From positions 23,359-63,940 of IMG/VR virus record IMGVR_UViG_3300030101_002855: a stretch of 40,582 nt of DNA; one strand, 5' to 3'. The stretch comes from a virus. A program made the position numbers and the translations under genes. Shown here piece by piece: positions 29,306-36,027 of this stretch. The notes under the pieces were generated by a model, which saw nothing but the letters and a program-made list of their open reading frames with translations, had not been told where the DNA came from and did no database searches. Position 1 is the stretch's first letter. The number at the start of each line of letters is the position of its first letter.

Positions 29306-29776
29306 CTACCAAGTCTTTTCTTCTCTTAATATCGGTCTTAGAACTCTTGGTGTTATATTAGACCTAGTCTTTCTACTATGGTACTTGTTATCTACCACCA
29401 TTCTTCTACGAGTATTAGCCATTCTCTTAGCTTGTCTCTCTAACATTTCTTGTTCTTCTTGTTGTTCTAGTACATTTGCAAGAGTTAGTTTCTTGTAGCT
29501 AGTGCGACTATCTAGGTCGTTTACATTTACTATTATTCTTTTACTATAAGCATTCTTTCTAATAATCTCTATTACTTGCCAAATACCTAGTAAACTACTA
29601 CTAACATCATTAATATTAGTATTGGTATTTTCTACTGTATTGATTATCTGTAAAGAATAGCATCTACTACCTATAGCCTTAGAAATATTAATATCTATTA
29701 CACCTGTACTACTAAATCTATGTACATCTATCGGCGTAGGCGATTCAATATCTACTATAAGATTGTTTCTATTCAT
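29306..29776 (-). CDS. Hypothetical protein, 156 aa
   Basis: The N-terminal two-thirds is a beta-alpha fold rich in Ile/Asn/Ser (MNRNNLIVDIESPTPIDVHR, KAIGSRCYSLQIINTVENTN). A helical, strongly basic end follows (LANVLEQQEEQEMLERQAKR, MANTRRRMVVDNKYHSRKTR). The Gln/Glu-rich helix and Arg-rich tail suggest nucleic-acid contact. TAGGTATAAA precedes the ATG. No family recognised. Confidence 0.55.
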   Translation of the reverse strand: MNRNNLIVDIESPTPIDVHRFSSTGVIDINISKAIGSRCYSLQIINTVENTNTNINDVSSSLLGIWQVIEIIRKNAYSKRIIVNVNDLDSRTSYKKLTLANVLEQQEEQEMLERQAKRMANTRRRMVVDNKYHSRKTRSNITPRVLRPILREEKTW

Positions 29777-29836
29777 TTTATACCTACTATTTAGTTTCTA
29801 CTATTTAAACATCTACAAAATTCGCATCTACTATAT

Positions 29837-29851
29837 GTATCTACTAGATAC
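29837..29851. repeat. Near-perfect palindrome GTATCTA-C-TAGATAC
   Basis: Seven-base arms around a single C, in the gap between two leftward genes and inside a TCTAC-rich stretch. Could be an operator for a dimeric regulator. It contains the CTAG core that is common throughout the window, so chance is possible. Confidence 0.35.
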
Positions 29852-29876
29852 GAAGTTAATAGATAAGTTTATACTA

Positions 29877-29904
29877 ACGAGGCGAATATTTCTACTCGCC
29901 CCGT
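29877..29904 (-). terminator. 9-bp hairpin, probable terminator
   Basis: On the minus strand ACGGGGCGA pairs with TCGCCTCGT (one G-T wobble) around a 10-base loop, 17 bases after the stop of the 93-residue gene. It is GC-rich in an AT-rich setting. The distal side has only scattered U, so termination may be incomplete. It separates the 93-residue gene from those downstream. Confidence 0.45.
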
Positions 29905-29920
29905 TTCTATTATTACCGTT

Positions 29921-30202
29921 CTACTTAGCCACATTCACAGACATTTTCGAAACTCTAGGGAATCCGTTTATCTCCATACACTCATTTACCTCTTTTTTCC
30001 TCATAGTTTCGAATCTTTCTAACATATCGCATATTTCGTTAAATTCAGGGAAGTTAGAACGAAGTACATCTATCTTGCCTCTTGTTGCACTTGATACAGT
30101 ACCCGCCTTGATTCCATCCGCCACTATTTCTTCTACCTTTACTGTATCTAATCCAGAAGCGATTAAAGTTGCTCTAAGTTGCTTTTGTACTAATTTTGCC
30201 AT
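29921..30202 (-). CDS. Hypothetical helical protein, 93 aa
   Basis: AAAGGAAACTAAA stands ahead of this ATG; a longer frame from a GTG at 30325 would add an Asn-rich, unlikely extension without a ribosome site. Sequence MAKLVQKQLRATLIASGLDT, VKVEEIVADGIKAGTVSSAT, RGKIDVLRSNFPEFNEICDM and a Met/Lys-rich end. Helical throughout, with a possible small DNA-binding or oligomer fold. It is the first gene beside the palindrome-rich control region and may be regulated by it, or be its regulator. A TATAAT lies 17 bases ahead of the ATG but no fitting -35. Confidence 0.6.
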   Translation of the reverse strand: MAKLVQKQLRATLIASGLDTVKVEEIVADGIKAGTVSSATRGKIDVLRSNFPEFNEICDMLERFETMRKKEVNECMEINGFPRVSKMSVNVAK

Positions 30203-30385
30203 TTTAGTTTCCTTTCTATTATAACGCTTTTTACACTCATTCGACCTATTAACACCATTAGTAGAATGTGAATTTCTACTATTATGAGCGTTTTGAGCGT
30301 TTTGTTTATTTTGTTGTATTTTCACGCCATAGAATACAAATAAAATAGGTGAAAAAAAACCTTGATTATTAACTATTTTTGTTTA

Positions 30386-30581
30386 TGAGAATGAATCTCA
30401 ATAAACGATTTTACTTGCTTTTGTCGTTATTTATTCGTATAGGGATTTATTGAGACTTAATCTCAATAAGGATAGTGTTATTGATAATGAGACCTAATCT
30501 CATTTAGGTATCTGGGAGTCTTGTTGCTAATGAGACGCAGTATCAATAAGGATATTTAAATGCTAATGAGACTCAATCTCA
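30386..30581. promoter_or_regulatory. Array of five TGAGA-N5-TCTCA palindromes (operators or iterons)
   Basis: Copies start at 30386, 30451, 30488, 30531 and 30567. Four are exact TGAGA-5-TCTCA; the fourth has TATCA as its right arm. Copies 2 and 4 are followed by AATAAGGATA, and copies 3-5 are preceded by (G)A/CTAA, so the unit is longer than the palindrome. Spacing is 65, 37, 43 and 36 bases. A TTGCTT-17-TATAGG promoter-like pair lies between copies 1 and 2 on the plus strand (30415-30443). The whole 30203-30676 gap has no convincing gene. Candidate roles are repressor operators for the early operon or origin iterons. Confidence 0.7.
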
Positions 30582-30590
30582 ATTCCACTT

Positions 30591-30634
30591 TTCGAACGGG
30601 AATTCGAAATTTCAAACGGGAATAGACGGGGGGG
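30591..30634 (+). repeat. 20-bp tandem repeat TTC(G/A)AACGGGAAT with G-run
   Basis: TTCGAACGGGAAT at 30591 recurs as TTCAAACGGGAAT 20 bases later, and GACGGGGGGG follows. The first copy is itself flanked by TTCGAA on both sides. Directly adjoins the TGAGA array, giving a GC-richer island in an AT-rich gap. Possibly part of an origin or a second regulator site. Confidence 0.45.
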
Positions 30635-30676
30635 CATAAGCGCAAGAAAGGCTGACACACATTATTTGGCTATTTT

Positions 30677-30910
30677 TTAAGAATAGGTGTTTATATTGCC
30701 TGTAAAATCCTGTATATCTATTATTTCTAGCTTATCTGCACTTTTTAGTCTAGAAAGTATTTCTGCTATTTCGCCTATAGTTTTACTAGATGGCTCTAAT
30801 ATGTCTATTATTTTTAAATTTCGTGCTATTTCTATAGCTTTGTTAATATTATCGTGGCTATTCTCTCCATCGTAAGCATTAGCTAAGGCTTTGTCAAGTC
30901 TTGTTTTCAC
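30677..30910 (-). CDS. Hypothetical protein, 77 aa
   Basis: The GTG start overlaps the stop of the zinc protein upstream (GTGA). Sequence MKTRLDKALANAYDGENSHD, NINKAIEIARNLKIIDILEP and SSKTIGEIAEILSRLKSADK, ending IDIQDFTGNINTYS. Helical, mixed charge, with a Leu/Ile-rich core like a small HTH or oligomer. No family recognised. It ends just before the tandem-repeat island. Confidence 0.55.
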   Translation of the reverse strand: MKTRLDKALANAYDGENSHDNINKAIEIARNLKIIDILEPSSKTIGEIAEILSRLKSADKLEIIDIQDFTGNINTYS

Positions 30911-31077
30911 TTCTTTCCCTCTTTTTCTTTGTTATATGTGTGGTAGATATTGTATACAGTGTCGCATTCATCGTTAGAGCAAGACAAATTAGTTACTATT
31001 AACTCTGTTCCGTCTTCTCGGTCATCATCTAAGTCTCCACCCCATACTAAATCTTCATTACAATGCCAACATTCCAT
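30907..31077 (-). CDS. Small zinc-knuckle protein, 56 aa
   Basis: AAAGG stands eight bases before the ATG. The protein reads MECWHCNEDLVWGGDLDDDR, EDGTELIVTNLSCSNDECDT and VYNIYHTYNKEKEGKK. CWHC and CSNDEC pairs form a zinc ribbon; the pattern 'MECWxCxxxLxWGGDxD....G....VTNLSCxxC' is a familiar small phage zinc protein. Function unknown. Coupled to the next gene by GTGA. The ~170 bases beyond its start up to the next gene hold no frame I would call. Confidence 0.7.
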   Translation of the reverse strand: MECWHCNEDLVWGGDLDDDREDGTELIVTNLSCSNDECDTVYNIYHTYNKEKEGKK

Positions 31078-31247
31078 TTTCTCAACCTTTTTGTTAATTA
31101 AATTTACTAGTGATTAAGGTATTGAAACAAGTATTTTTAAAATATATTGTAAATTATATTTGAGGTAAGGGTGTTTAGTAGGCTAGAATAGTTTTATTTG
31201 GCGATATTTTGCTGTTTAACGGCTTCAAAGTAGAAATAACGAGTATA

Positions 31248-31370
31248 CTATCGAATGTTTAGCTTTTCAGCTAATTTTGAGGGAATTTGAGGCTTATTAG
31301 TTCTTACCCTATAATATAGAAAGTCTAATATCTCATGTTCTGCTTCATTTCCACGAACTCCTGCCACCAT
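31248..31370 (-). CDS. Small hypothetical protein, 40 aa
   Basis: AGAAGG six bases before this ATG. Sequence MVAGVRGNEAEHEILDFLYY then RVRTNKPQIPSKLAEKLNIR. The frame is open further upstream to 31559, but that extension runs across the neighbouring 54-residue gene in another frame and I regard it as spurious. Soluble, charged, helical. No family recognised. Confidence 0.5.
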   Translation of the reverse strand: MVAGVRGNEAEHEILDFLYYRVRTNKPQIPSKLAEKLNIR

Positions 31371-31398
31371 AGTGACCTTCTCTACCTCATATCCTTGA

Positions 31399-31563
31399 CT
31401 AGTTGTATTTTCTACTTGTTCCCACTTTGCGTCTTGGAACATCTTGTTTATATCTAGGTCTTCCTGTTGTAGTATTATCAAGGTTACTACCAAAAATCTT
31501 TTCATAGTTGTCTTGATACCTTCTAATATCTGATGTTCTATCTTTATCTCCCTTACCATTCAT
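31399..31563 (-). CDS. Small conserved phage protein (GKGDKxR...NYEKIFG), 54 aa
   Basis: The sequence starts MNGKGDKDRTSDIRRYQDNY EKIFG, a motif I recognise from many phages: 'GKGDxxR......Y..NYxxIFG'. The remainder is basic (TTTGRPRYKQDVPRRKVGTS). The function is unknown. It is the first gene of the leftward operon after the divergent promoter region. The ribosome site is weak (GAAAGAAAAG). It lies in a frame different from the larger one at the same place. Confidence 0.75.
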   Translation of the reverse strand: MNGKGDKDRTSDIRRYQDNYEKIFGSNLDNTTTGRPRYKQDVPRRKVGTSRKYN

Positions 31564-31580
31564 ATCTTTTCTTTCTTTTT

Positions 31581-31628
31581 ATATTACGTTAGTAATATAT
31601 TTCTTTCTTTTACTAAGTATACTAAGTA
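31581..31628. promoter_or_regulatory. Divergent-switch operators: ATATTAC inverted repeat and TACTAAGTA tandem repeat
   Basis: ATATTAC-GTTA-GTAATAT (31581-31598) is a perfect seven-base inverted repeat. It is followed by two directly adjoining TACTAAGTA copies (31611-31628). Both lie between the leftward -10 (31651-31656) and the first leftward ATG, where a bound protein could stop early transcription. Confidence 0.45.
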
Positions 31629-31650
31629 ACTTTTGGCTTAAAGCCCATTC

Positions 31651-31679
31651 AATTTACTAATAAAAAACAAATAATGCAA
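31651..31679 (-). promoter_or_regulatory. Leftward early promoter
   Basis: On the minus strand AAAGTACTTGCATTA includes a -35-like TTGCAT; after 17 bases follows TAAATT as a -10. The 15-base -35 region is repeated exactly on the plus strand upstream of the portal gene. It lies about 90 bases ahead of the first leftward ATG. Confidence 0.5.
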
Positions 31680-31713
31680 GTACTTTATAAAAAAAGATAA
31701 AATAAAATAATAC

Positions 31714-31741
31714 TTGCGACATATATGTTTATGTTTATAAA
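31714..31741 (+). promoter_or_regulatory. Rightward promoter for the packaging/head operon
   Basis: TTGCGA, 16 bases, then TATAAA, ending 14 bases before the ATG of the first rightward gene. The context AATACTTGCGACAT resembles the ACTTGCAT -35 of the other promoters. No competing site is seen in the same gap. Confidence 0.5.
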
Positions 31742-31755
31742 TTAGTTACGAGAAT

Positions 31756-31989
31756 ATGACCAAGATATTAAACATTGCTAGACAACATTGTGCTAATTGG
31801 AATGCAGGTAAATGCGTAGGATGTGTTTTCAATCGTAAGCATAATAAACTTTTTGTATCACTTGATTCTAAATTAAGTGGTAAACCCTGTGTGGTTGAGA
31901 AAGGATGCGATTATTTTGAATATGTGGTTATTCCGGGAATAGCTGATGAGAAAGTAAAGAAGTCAGCTATGCTAACAAGAAAAACATAG
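31756..31989 (+). CDS. Cys-rich small phage protein, 77 aa
   Basis: First gene of the rightward operon. It reads MTKILNIARQHCANWNAGKC, VGCVFNRKHNKLFVSLDSKL, GKPCVVEKGCDYFEYVVIPG, with five cysteines (12, 20, 23, 45, 51). The 'NIARQHCANWxxGKCxGCxF...CxxxxGCDYFExxVxPGI' pattern recurs in phage genomes as I recall, and may bind zinc. Ends with a basic tail (MLTRKT). Function unknown. Confidence 0.7.
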   Translation: MTKILNIARQHCANWNAGKCVGCVFNRKHNKLFVSLDSKLSGKPCVVEKGCDYFEYVVIPGIADEKVKKSAMLTRKT

Positions 31990-31997
31990 GAGAAGAA

Positions 31998-32282
31998 ATG
32001 AAAATAGGTGGACATAATTATAAAATTAACTTTGTTGATGAGATGAAAGTTGAGGGTGGCAGTATAATGGGCGTTCATAATTGTAGAGATTGTACCATTA
32101 GCATAGATAAAGAATTAACACAATCCAGAAAGAAAGAAACATTAATACATGAAATACTTCATGCTGTTTTAACAAATGCAGGATTCCAAGAACAAGACGA
32201 ACATTATATAGATACCATTGCAAATGGTTTGTTTCAGTTAGGAGTTGGAGACTTTCTTTGGAAGAAGGAAGGATTGCAGTAA
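31998..32282 (+). CDS. Small HExxH metallopeptidase-like protein
   Basis: AGGAGAAGAA precedes the ATG. 94 residues: an N-terminal beta part (MKIGGHNYKINFVDEMKVEG, DCTISIDKELTQSRKKET) and the zinc motif LIHEILHAVLTNAG (HEILH), then DEHYIDTIANGLFQL with a Glu/Asp that could supply the third ligand. This is the compact SprT/IrrE-like (minigluzincin) layout of phage proteins that sit in early or packaging operons. It may cleave a regulator or a host protein; the substrate cannot be inferred. A 30-residue gene overlaps its stop (TAATG). Confidence 0.75.
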   Translation: MKIGGHNYKINFVDEMKVEGGSIMGVHNCRDCTISIDKELTQSRKKETLIHEILHAVLTNAGFQEQDEHYIDTIANGLFQLGVGDFLWKKEGLQ

Positions 32283-32374
32283 TGATAACATCAATATTAA
32301 AAAAGATTTACTTCTTTATAGAATCCTTGGTTGTAATTTGTCTAGTAATGGTGCTTAAGGGGGTAGTTAAGTGA
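32282..32374 (+). CDS. 30-residue transmembrane micro-protein
   Basis: MITSILKKIYFFIESLVVIC then LVMVLKGVVK: almost all of it is one membrane span between two Lys-rich ends. The start overlaps the upstream stop (TAATG) and the stop overlaps the next start (GTGA), the same coupling as other genes here, which supports it as real despite its size. Function unknown. Confidence 0.5.
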   Translation: MITSILKKIYFFIESLVVICLVMVLKGVVK

Positions 32375-33132
32375 AAAGAGCAATAATTACCCCTGACAAG
32401 CACTTTCCTTATGAGGACAAGAAAGCCATTAAGGTTTTATGTAAAGCTATTGAACTTGTAAAGCCACAGATATATGTAGATTTAGGCGATACAGGTGAGT
32501 GGGAGTCAGTATCCCACTGGCAATGGAAAAAGAAAAAGAGACCACCTCTTGAATATCAGCTACCATTTGTACATAAAGAGATAGAAGCTGTTAATAAAGG
32601 GATGGATGTAATAGATGCTTCTTTGGATAAAGCTAAAACCAAGGAGCGTCATTTCTGTGAGGGTAATCATGAAGACTGGCTTAATAGGTTTGTTGAAGAA
32701 AATCCATACTTGGCTGAAACAATGCTCGTCAAAAATGCATTGCGTCTTAAAGAGCGTGGATACAAGTATCATAGAATCGGTAAAATGCTCAAGATTGGTA
32801 AAATTAATTTCTATCACGGTCATCATTTTGCAGGAGTTAACCACACTCGTAATCATCTCCTTAGGCTCGGTGGTAATGTTATGTATGGTCATCATCATGA
32901 TATTCAGCAAAGCTCTATTACACACATTGACGGGGTTAAGTCAGCGTGGTCAATAGGCTGTTTGAAAGATATGAGAGCTGAGGCTAATGAATGGTTAGGA
33001 AATAGACAGCATAATTGGCAACATGCTTTTGCTATTGTAGACTTTCATAAGAATGGAAACTTTAATGTTACAGTGCATCAGATAGTTAATGGTGTTAGTA
33101 CGGTAGATGGAAAGGTTTTAGATTACAAGTGA
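32371..33132 (+). CDS. Metallophosphoesterase
   Basis: GTG start by GTGA overlap. 253 residues with the calcineurin-type metal motifs in order: ITPDKHFPY (Asp9, His11), YVDLGDTGEWESVSHW (Asp40), FCEGNHEDWLNRF (Asn98/His99 region), YHGHHFAG and NVMYGHHHDIQQSS (GHHH). The central VxLGDxGEW and GNHED pattern fits phage phosphoesterases placed beside terminase genes. It hydrolyses a phosphomono- or diester; substrate unknown (nucleotides or nucleic-acid ends are possible). No signal peptide. Confidence 0.85.
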   Translation: MKRAIITPDKHFPYEDKKAIKVLCKAIELVKPQIYVDLGDTGEWESVSHWQWKKKKRPPLEYQLPFVHKEIEAVNKGMDVIDASLDKAKTKERHFCEGNHEDWLNRFVEENPYLAETMLVKNALRLKERGYKYHRIGKMLKIGKINFYHGHHFAGVNHTRNHLLRLGGNVMYGHHHDIQQSSITHIDGVKSAWSIGCLKDMRAEANEWLGNRQHNWQHAFAIVDFHKNGNFNVTVHQIVNGVSTVDGKVLDYK

Positions 33133-33893
33133 AAACTAGAACTATAAGTAAAAAAGAACATATACTCTTTGATAACGAAGAAGAGTTTAATAAGTATATG
33201 CCCAATACTCCTATAATAACTGATTGGAGAAAAGGTAATGAAGGTGATTGGGTATTGTGCGATGATGGTCAAATATGTCAAGTTCTTAAAAGAGGAGAGA
33301 TGAAAAATGGAGTCGGGAATATTTATAATAGCTATATCAGAACGGTTATTGGTTCATTTGTTTGTAGAAGAGGAAGTGCTAGCATGGAGGGCGACATGCG
33401 AAAGAATATATACTCGTTTGGGGCTCATGATAAAACACCTTATCAGACAGTAAAGCAAAGGAAAAAGCCTACAAGGAAAGAATTTTTATTTGCTAAGTAT
33501 GTAGCTAAGGGAGATGAGGTTCTAGATGCATTCATGAAAGCATACCCTGCAAGAAGTAAACAATATGCAAAGCGTGAATCTAATTTATTAATGAGCACAA
33601 AAAGGATACAAGGTTTGATTAGAGAAGAAATAGAAAAGGTTATGAATGAGGCTGAGATAACGCCTCTTTATATACTTGAAAAAATGAAAGATATAATTGA
33701 GTCTACCACATCTAGAGATAGTGATAAGGTTTCTTTGTTAAAAGAATTAGTTGCTATTGCTGGTATGAGAGACACAGAAAAGAAGTCAGAGTCTGTAACT
33801 TTATTTCAGGGTTTTTCTCCTGAGCAACTCGAGGCTATAGGTGGTAATAACACAAAAAAACTAGCAAGTGCTAAAAGGGAAATAGAAAGCTGA
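33129..33893 (+). CDS. terS: Terminase small subunit
   Basis: GTGA overlap with the phosphoesterase. The C-terminal part is terminase-like: KKPTRKEFLFAKYVAKGDEV, LDAFMKAYPARSKQYAKRES, NLLMSTKRIQGLIREEIEKV and ITPLYILEKMKDIIESTTS, i.e. the 'F-x-x-x-Y-x-x-x-G-x-x-x-x-A-x-x-x-A-Y-P' helix-turn-helix and following coiled coil that recognises packaging sites. The first ~110 residues are an extra beta domain (KGNEGDWVLCDDGQICQVLK), unusual for TerS. The large subunit lies two genes downstream, as expected. The tail ends KKLASAKREIES. Confidence 0.8.
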   Translation: MKTRTISKKEHILFDNEEEFNKYMPNTPIITDWRKGNEGDWVLCDDGQICQVLKRGEMKNGVGNIYNSYIRTVIGSFVCRRGSASMEGDMRKNIYSFGAHDKTPYQTVKQRKKPTRKEFLFAKYVAKGDEVLDAFMKAYPARSKQYAKRESNLLMSTKRIQGLIREEIEKVMNEAEITPLYILEKMKDIIESTTSRDSDKVSLLKELVAIAGMRDTEKKSESVTLFQGFSPEQLEAIGGNNTKKLASAKREIES

Positions 33894-34105
33894 TGAATTT
33901 ATACGAAATAGTTGTTGAAGTTCTAGAGCATGCTGATGGTGAAAATGTTGGTATTGATGATGAAATATCAAGAGAAAGCATAGCTACTGAAGTATATGAA
34001 CTATTCTATGAAAATCAAGTAAATTCTCCATATGCCGATAATGGTTATATAAAAAACCTAGAAGAATATTGGCATTTTAGAGAAGATTTTGATGAGAACG
34101 AATAA
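33893..34105 (+). CDS. Small acidic hypothetical protein, 70 aa
   Basis: The ATG overlaps the TerS stop (TGATG). Strongly acidic: MNLYEIVVEVLEHADGENVG, IDDEISRESIATEVYELFYE and NLEEYWHFREDFDENE. Helical. Overlaps the next gene by 14 bases. No family recognised; it may be a DNA-mimic or packaging partner, without evidence. Confidence 0.55.
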   Translation: MNLYEIVVEVLEHADGENVGIDDEISRESIATEVYELFYENQVNSPYADNGYIKNLEEYWHFREDFDENE

Positions 34106-34463
34106 GCTGGCAGTATACGGAACTCTTAGGGATGGTAAGCGAGATACTTGGAAAGTTGATGGCTACTCATTAGTGTTCCCGGGTCACAGAAGATTTCCTG
34201 CCGCATTGCCAGATATGGAGCAAACTGACTTGATTGTGGAAGTAATGGATATTGACGATTATGATTTGAAAAGTTATGATAGGTATGAAGGTATATCTTC
34301 TGGTCTTTATGAAAGAAGAATAGTAAACGCATACAATAATGATGAAGAAGTAGAGGCTTGGATGTATACTATAGGCTCTGCGTTAATGCAGGGTAGTGGT
34401 GTATTTGAAATGGTTCCCAAAAAGGATTGGATGTCGAAAGAATGTCTAAAGCTCCGAACATAA
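34092..34463 (+). CDS. Gamma-glutamylcyclotransferase (AIG2/GGCT-like) protein
   Basis: I chose the ATG inside the end of the upstream gene. 123 residues. KLAVYGTLRDGKRDTWKVDG opens with the diagnostic YGTLR (9-13). SYDRYEGISSGLYERRIVNA carries the DRYEG element with catalytic-type Glu66 and the later YERR. The family releases pyroglutamate from gamma-glutamyl amines or peptides. It lies between the terminase genes, away from the amidoligases, but its chemistry is the reverse of an amide-forming step. An alternative is a BtrG-like deprotecting enzyme. It overlaps the terminase start by 22 bases. Confidence 0.85.
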   Translation: MRTNKLAVYGTLRDGKRDTWKVDGYSLVFPGHRRFPAALPDMEQTDLIVEVMDIDDYDLKSYDRYEGISSGLYERRIVNAYNNDEEVEAWMYTIGSALMQGSGVFEMVPKKDWMSKECLKLRT

Positions 34464-36019
34464 ATAAAAACAATGTATCTGAAAAAGAACGTGTCCTAGA
34501 GTTAGCTAGGAGAGATATAATAGCATTTGGTCAGCTATTTCTTCCAGAAGACTTTATGAAGTCTACTCCTGCCGCATATCACTATGAACTAAATGACCTT
34601 CTTTTAGATAACACTAAAAAAAGAAATTGTATCATACTTCCTCGTGGTCATAGTAAATCAACACTTGCAAAGACAGCACTATTATATCACTTATACTTTA
34701 ATCCAGAGGGTAAAAAAGAATTTATAGCTTGGGTAGCAGAAGAGCAATCTCAGGCTATTGACCATATAAAATATATACAAAACCATATAGAAGTAAACCC
34801 TGCTTTAAATTATTATTTTGGTGATATTCGTGGAACAAAATGGACAGAGAAAGAGTTTACAACTAGTAAGGGAGATAGGGTAATAGCTAAAGGCACATCA
34901 CAAAGGCTTCGTGGTAGGTCTCAACTAGGGTTAAGATATACAAAAATAATACTAGATGACTTTGAATCTGAATTAAATACAAAGACTCCAGATAGAAGAA
35001 GAGAGATAAAAGAATGGGTTATGTCTACTGTAGAGCCTGCACTTGAAAACTCTGCTGAAAACGAGGGTTCTATATGGTTAATAGGTACTATTGTTCATTA
35101 TGATTCTTTTCTACAAAGTATATACGATGGTTATTTAGAAGCAATTAGAGATAAAAGAAAATATGCTTGGGATGTTATATATCATAAGGCTATAGACTCA
35201 GATGGTAATGTTTTATGGGGGAGTTATTTTAGTAAGGAAAAGCTAGGCGATATAAGAAAAAGATTTGAGGATGTGGGGTTAACCCATAAGTTTGCACAAG
35301 AATACCTTAACGAAGCTAGAGACTTAGAGAATGCTAAGTTTAAAACAGAAAGACTAGAATATTATGACCATGAGTTTGAAAGCAGAGATGGGTTTGCCTA
35401 TATTGTAAACTCTAAGGATGCTATACCTGTAAATATATATATTGGAGTTGACTTAGCTTATGAATCTAATGAATCCAGTGACTTTCAAGTGATAATGATA
35501 ATAGGAATAGATAGCAATAGAAATATATATGTTATTGACTACATGAGAGAGCATATGCCCTTATATGATATGCCAGAGCAAATACTCGAATATGCAAGGG
35601 AGTATTCTCCTGTTAAGCGTGTAAATGTAGAACATGTTGGTGCTCAGGGAATAATAAAAGACGCTGTTAATAGGATGTCTGGAAGCGAAAGAAAGGTTGC
35701 TCCGGGTATAGCACTAGGGGTAAGACCTCCTTCTGGTATTAAAAAAGAAGATAGGCTTGAGTCTTTACTAGCTCCACTAGTTAATCGTGGTAAAATGTTT
35801 ATAAAAAGAAGACATACTCACTTGGTAGATGAGATGTTTCAATTTCCAAAAGGAAGAAATGATGATGTCCTTGATGGTCTATGGTATGCTGTTAATAAGG
35901 CAAGACCACCTGTTAGTAAAAGGTTTGATGCTATAGAGTTTATAGAAAATAAAGCTATAAGACCTGTTAGAGAAAAAACCAAAAGAGTTATATCTTGGGT
36001 AACAGGGCAAAAAATATAA
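34442..36019 (+). CDS. terL: Terminase large subunit
   Basis: 525 residues from the ATG; a TTG five codons earlier is less likely because the ribosome site is then too close. ATPase: Walker A LPRGHSKST (66-74), FIAWVAEEQSQAIDHIKYIQ, Walker B KIILDDFESE (168-177) and WLIGTIVHYDSFLQ as the coupling motif. Nuclease: IGVDLAYESNESSDFQVIMI (first Asp at ~337), VEHVGAQGIIKDAV and KGRNDDVLDGLWYA (Asp474/475). It cuts concatemers and pumps DNA into the prohead through the portal. The gene ends in an AT-rich gap that holds a promoter-like pair for the portal. Confidence 0.95.
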   Translation: MSKAPNINKNNVSEKERVLELARRDIIAFGQLFLPEDFMKSTPAAYHYELNDLLLDNTKKRNCIILPRGHSKSTLAKTALLYHLYFNPEGKKEFIAWVAEEQSQAIDHIKYIQNHIEVNPALNYYFGDIRGTKWTEKEFTTSKGDRVIAKGTSQRLRGRSQLGLRYTKIILDDFESELNTKTPDRRREIKEWVMSTVEPALENSAENEGSIWLIGTIVHYDSFLQSIYDGYLEAIRDKRKYAWDVIYHKAIDSDGNVLWGSYFSKEKLGDIRKRFEDVGLTHKFAQEYLNEARDLENAKFKTERLEYYDHEFESRDGFAYIVNSKDAIPVNIYIGVDLAYESNESSDFQVIMIIGIDSNRNIYVIDYMREHMPLYDMPEQILEYAREYSPVKRVNVEHVGAQGIIKDAVNRMSGSERKVAPGIALGVRPPSGIKKEDRLESLLAPLVNRGKMFIKRRHTHLVDEMFQFPKGRNDDVLDGLWYAVNKARPPVSKRFDAIEFIENKAIRPVREKTKRVISWVTGQKI

Positions 36020-36027
36020 AAAAGTAC

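Noticed and set aside
29763-30224. Plus-strand frame of 153 residues
   Set aside because: Hydrophobic Leu/Phe/Ser composition typical of the antisense of an AT-rich gene; it lies opposite the 93-residue gene.
30203-30325. 41-residue Asn-rich N-terminal extension of the 93-residue gene
   Set aside because: Starts at GTG without ribosome site and is low complexity, while AAAGGAAACTAAAATG supports the later ATG.
30386-30581. CRISPR array
   Set aside because: The repeats are 15-base palindromes with variable 36-65-base spacing and no constant 25-40-base repeat; no Cas operon is present.
31248-31559. 103-residue leftward frame read as one gene
   Set aside because: It covers a recognised conserved small protein in another frame and a separate ATG with a good ribosome site; its first half has no ribosome site and an odd composition.
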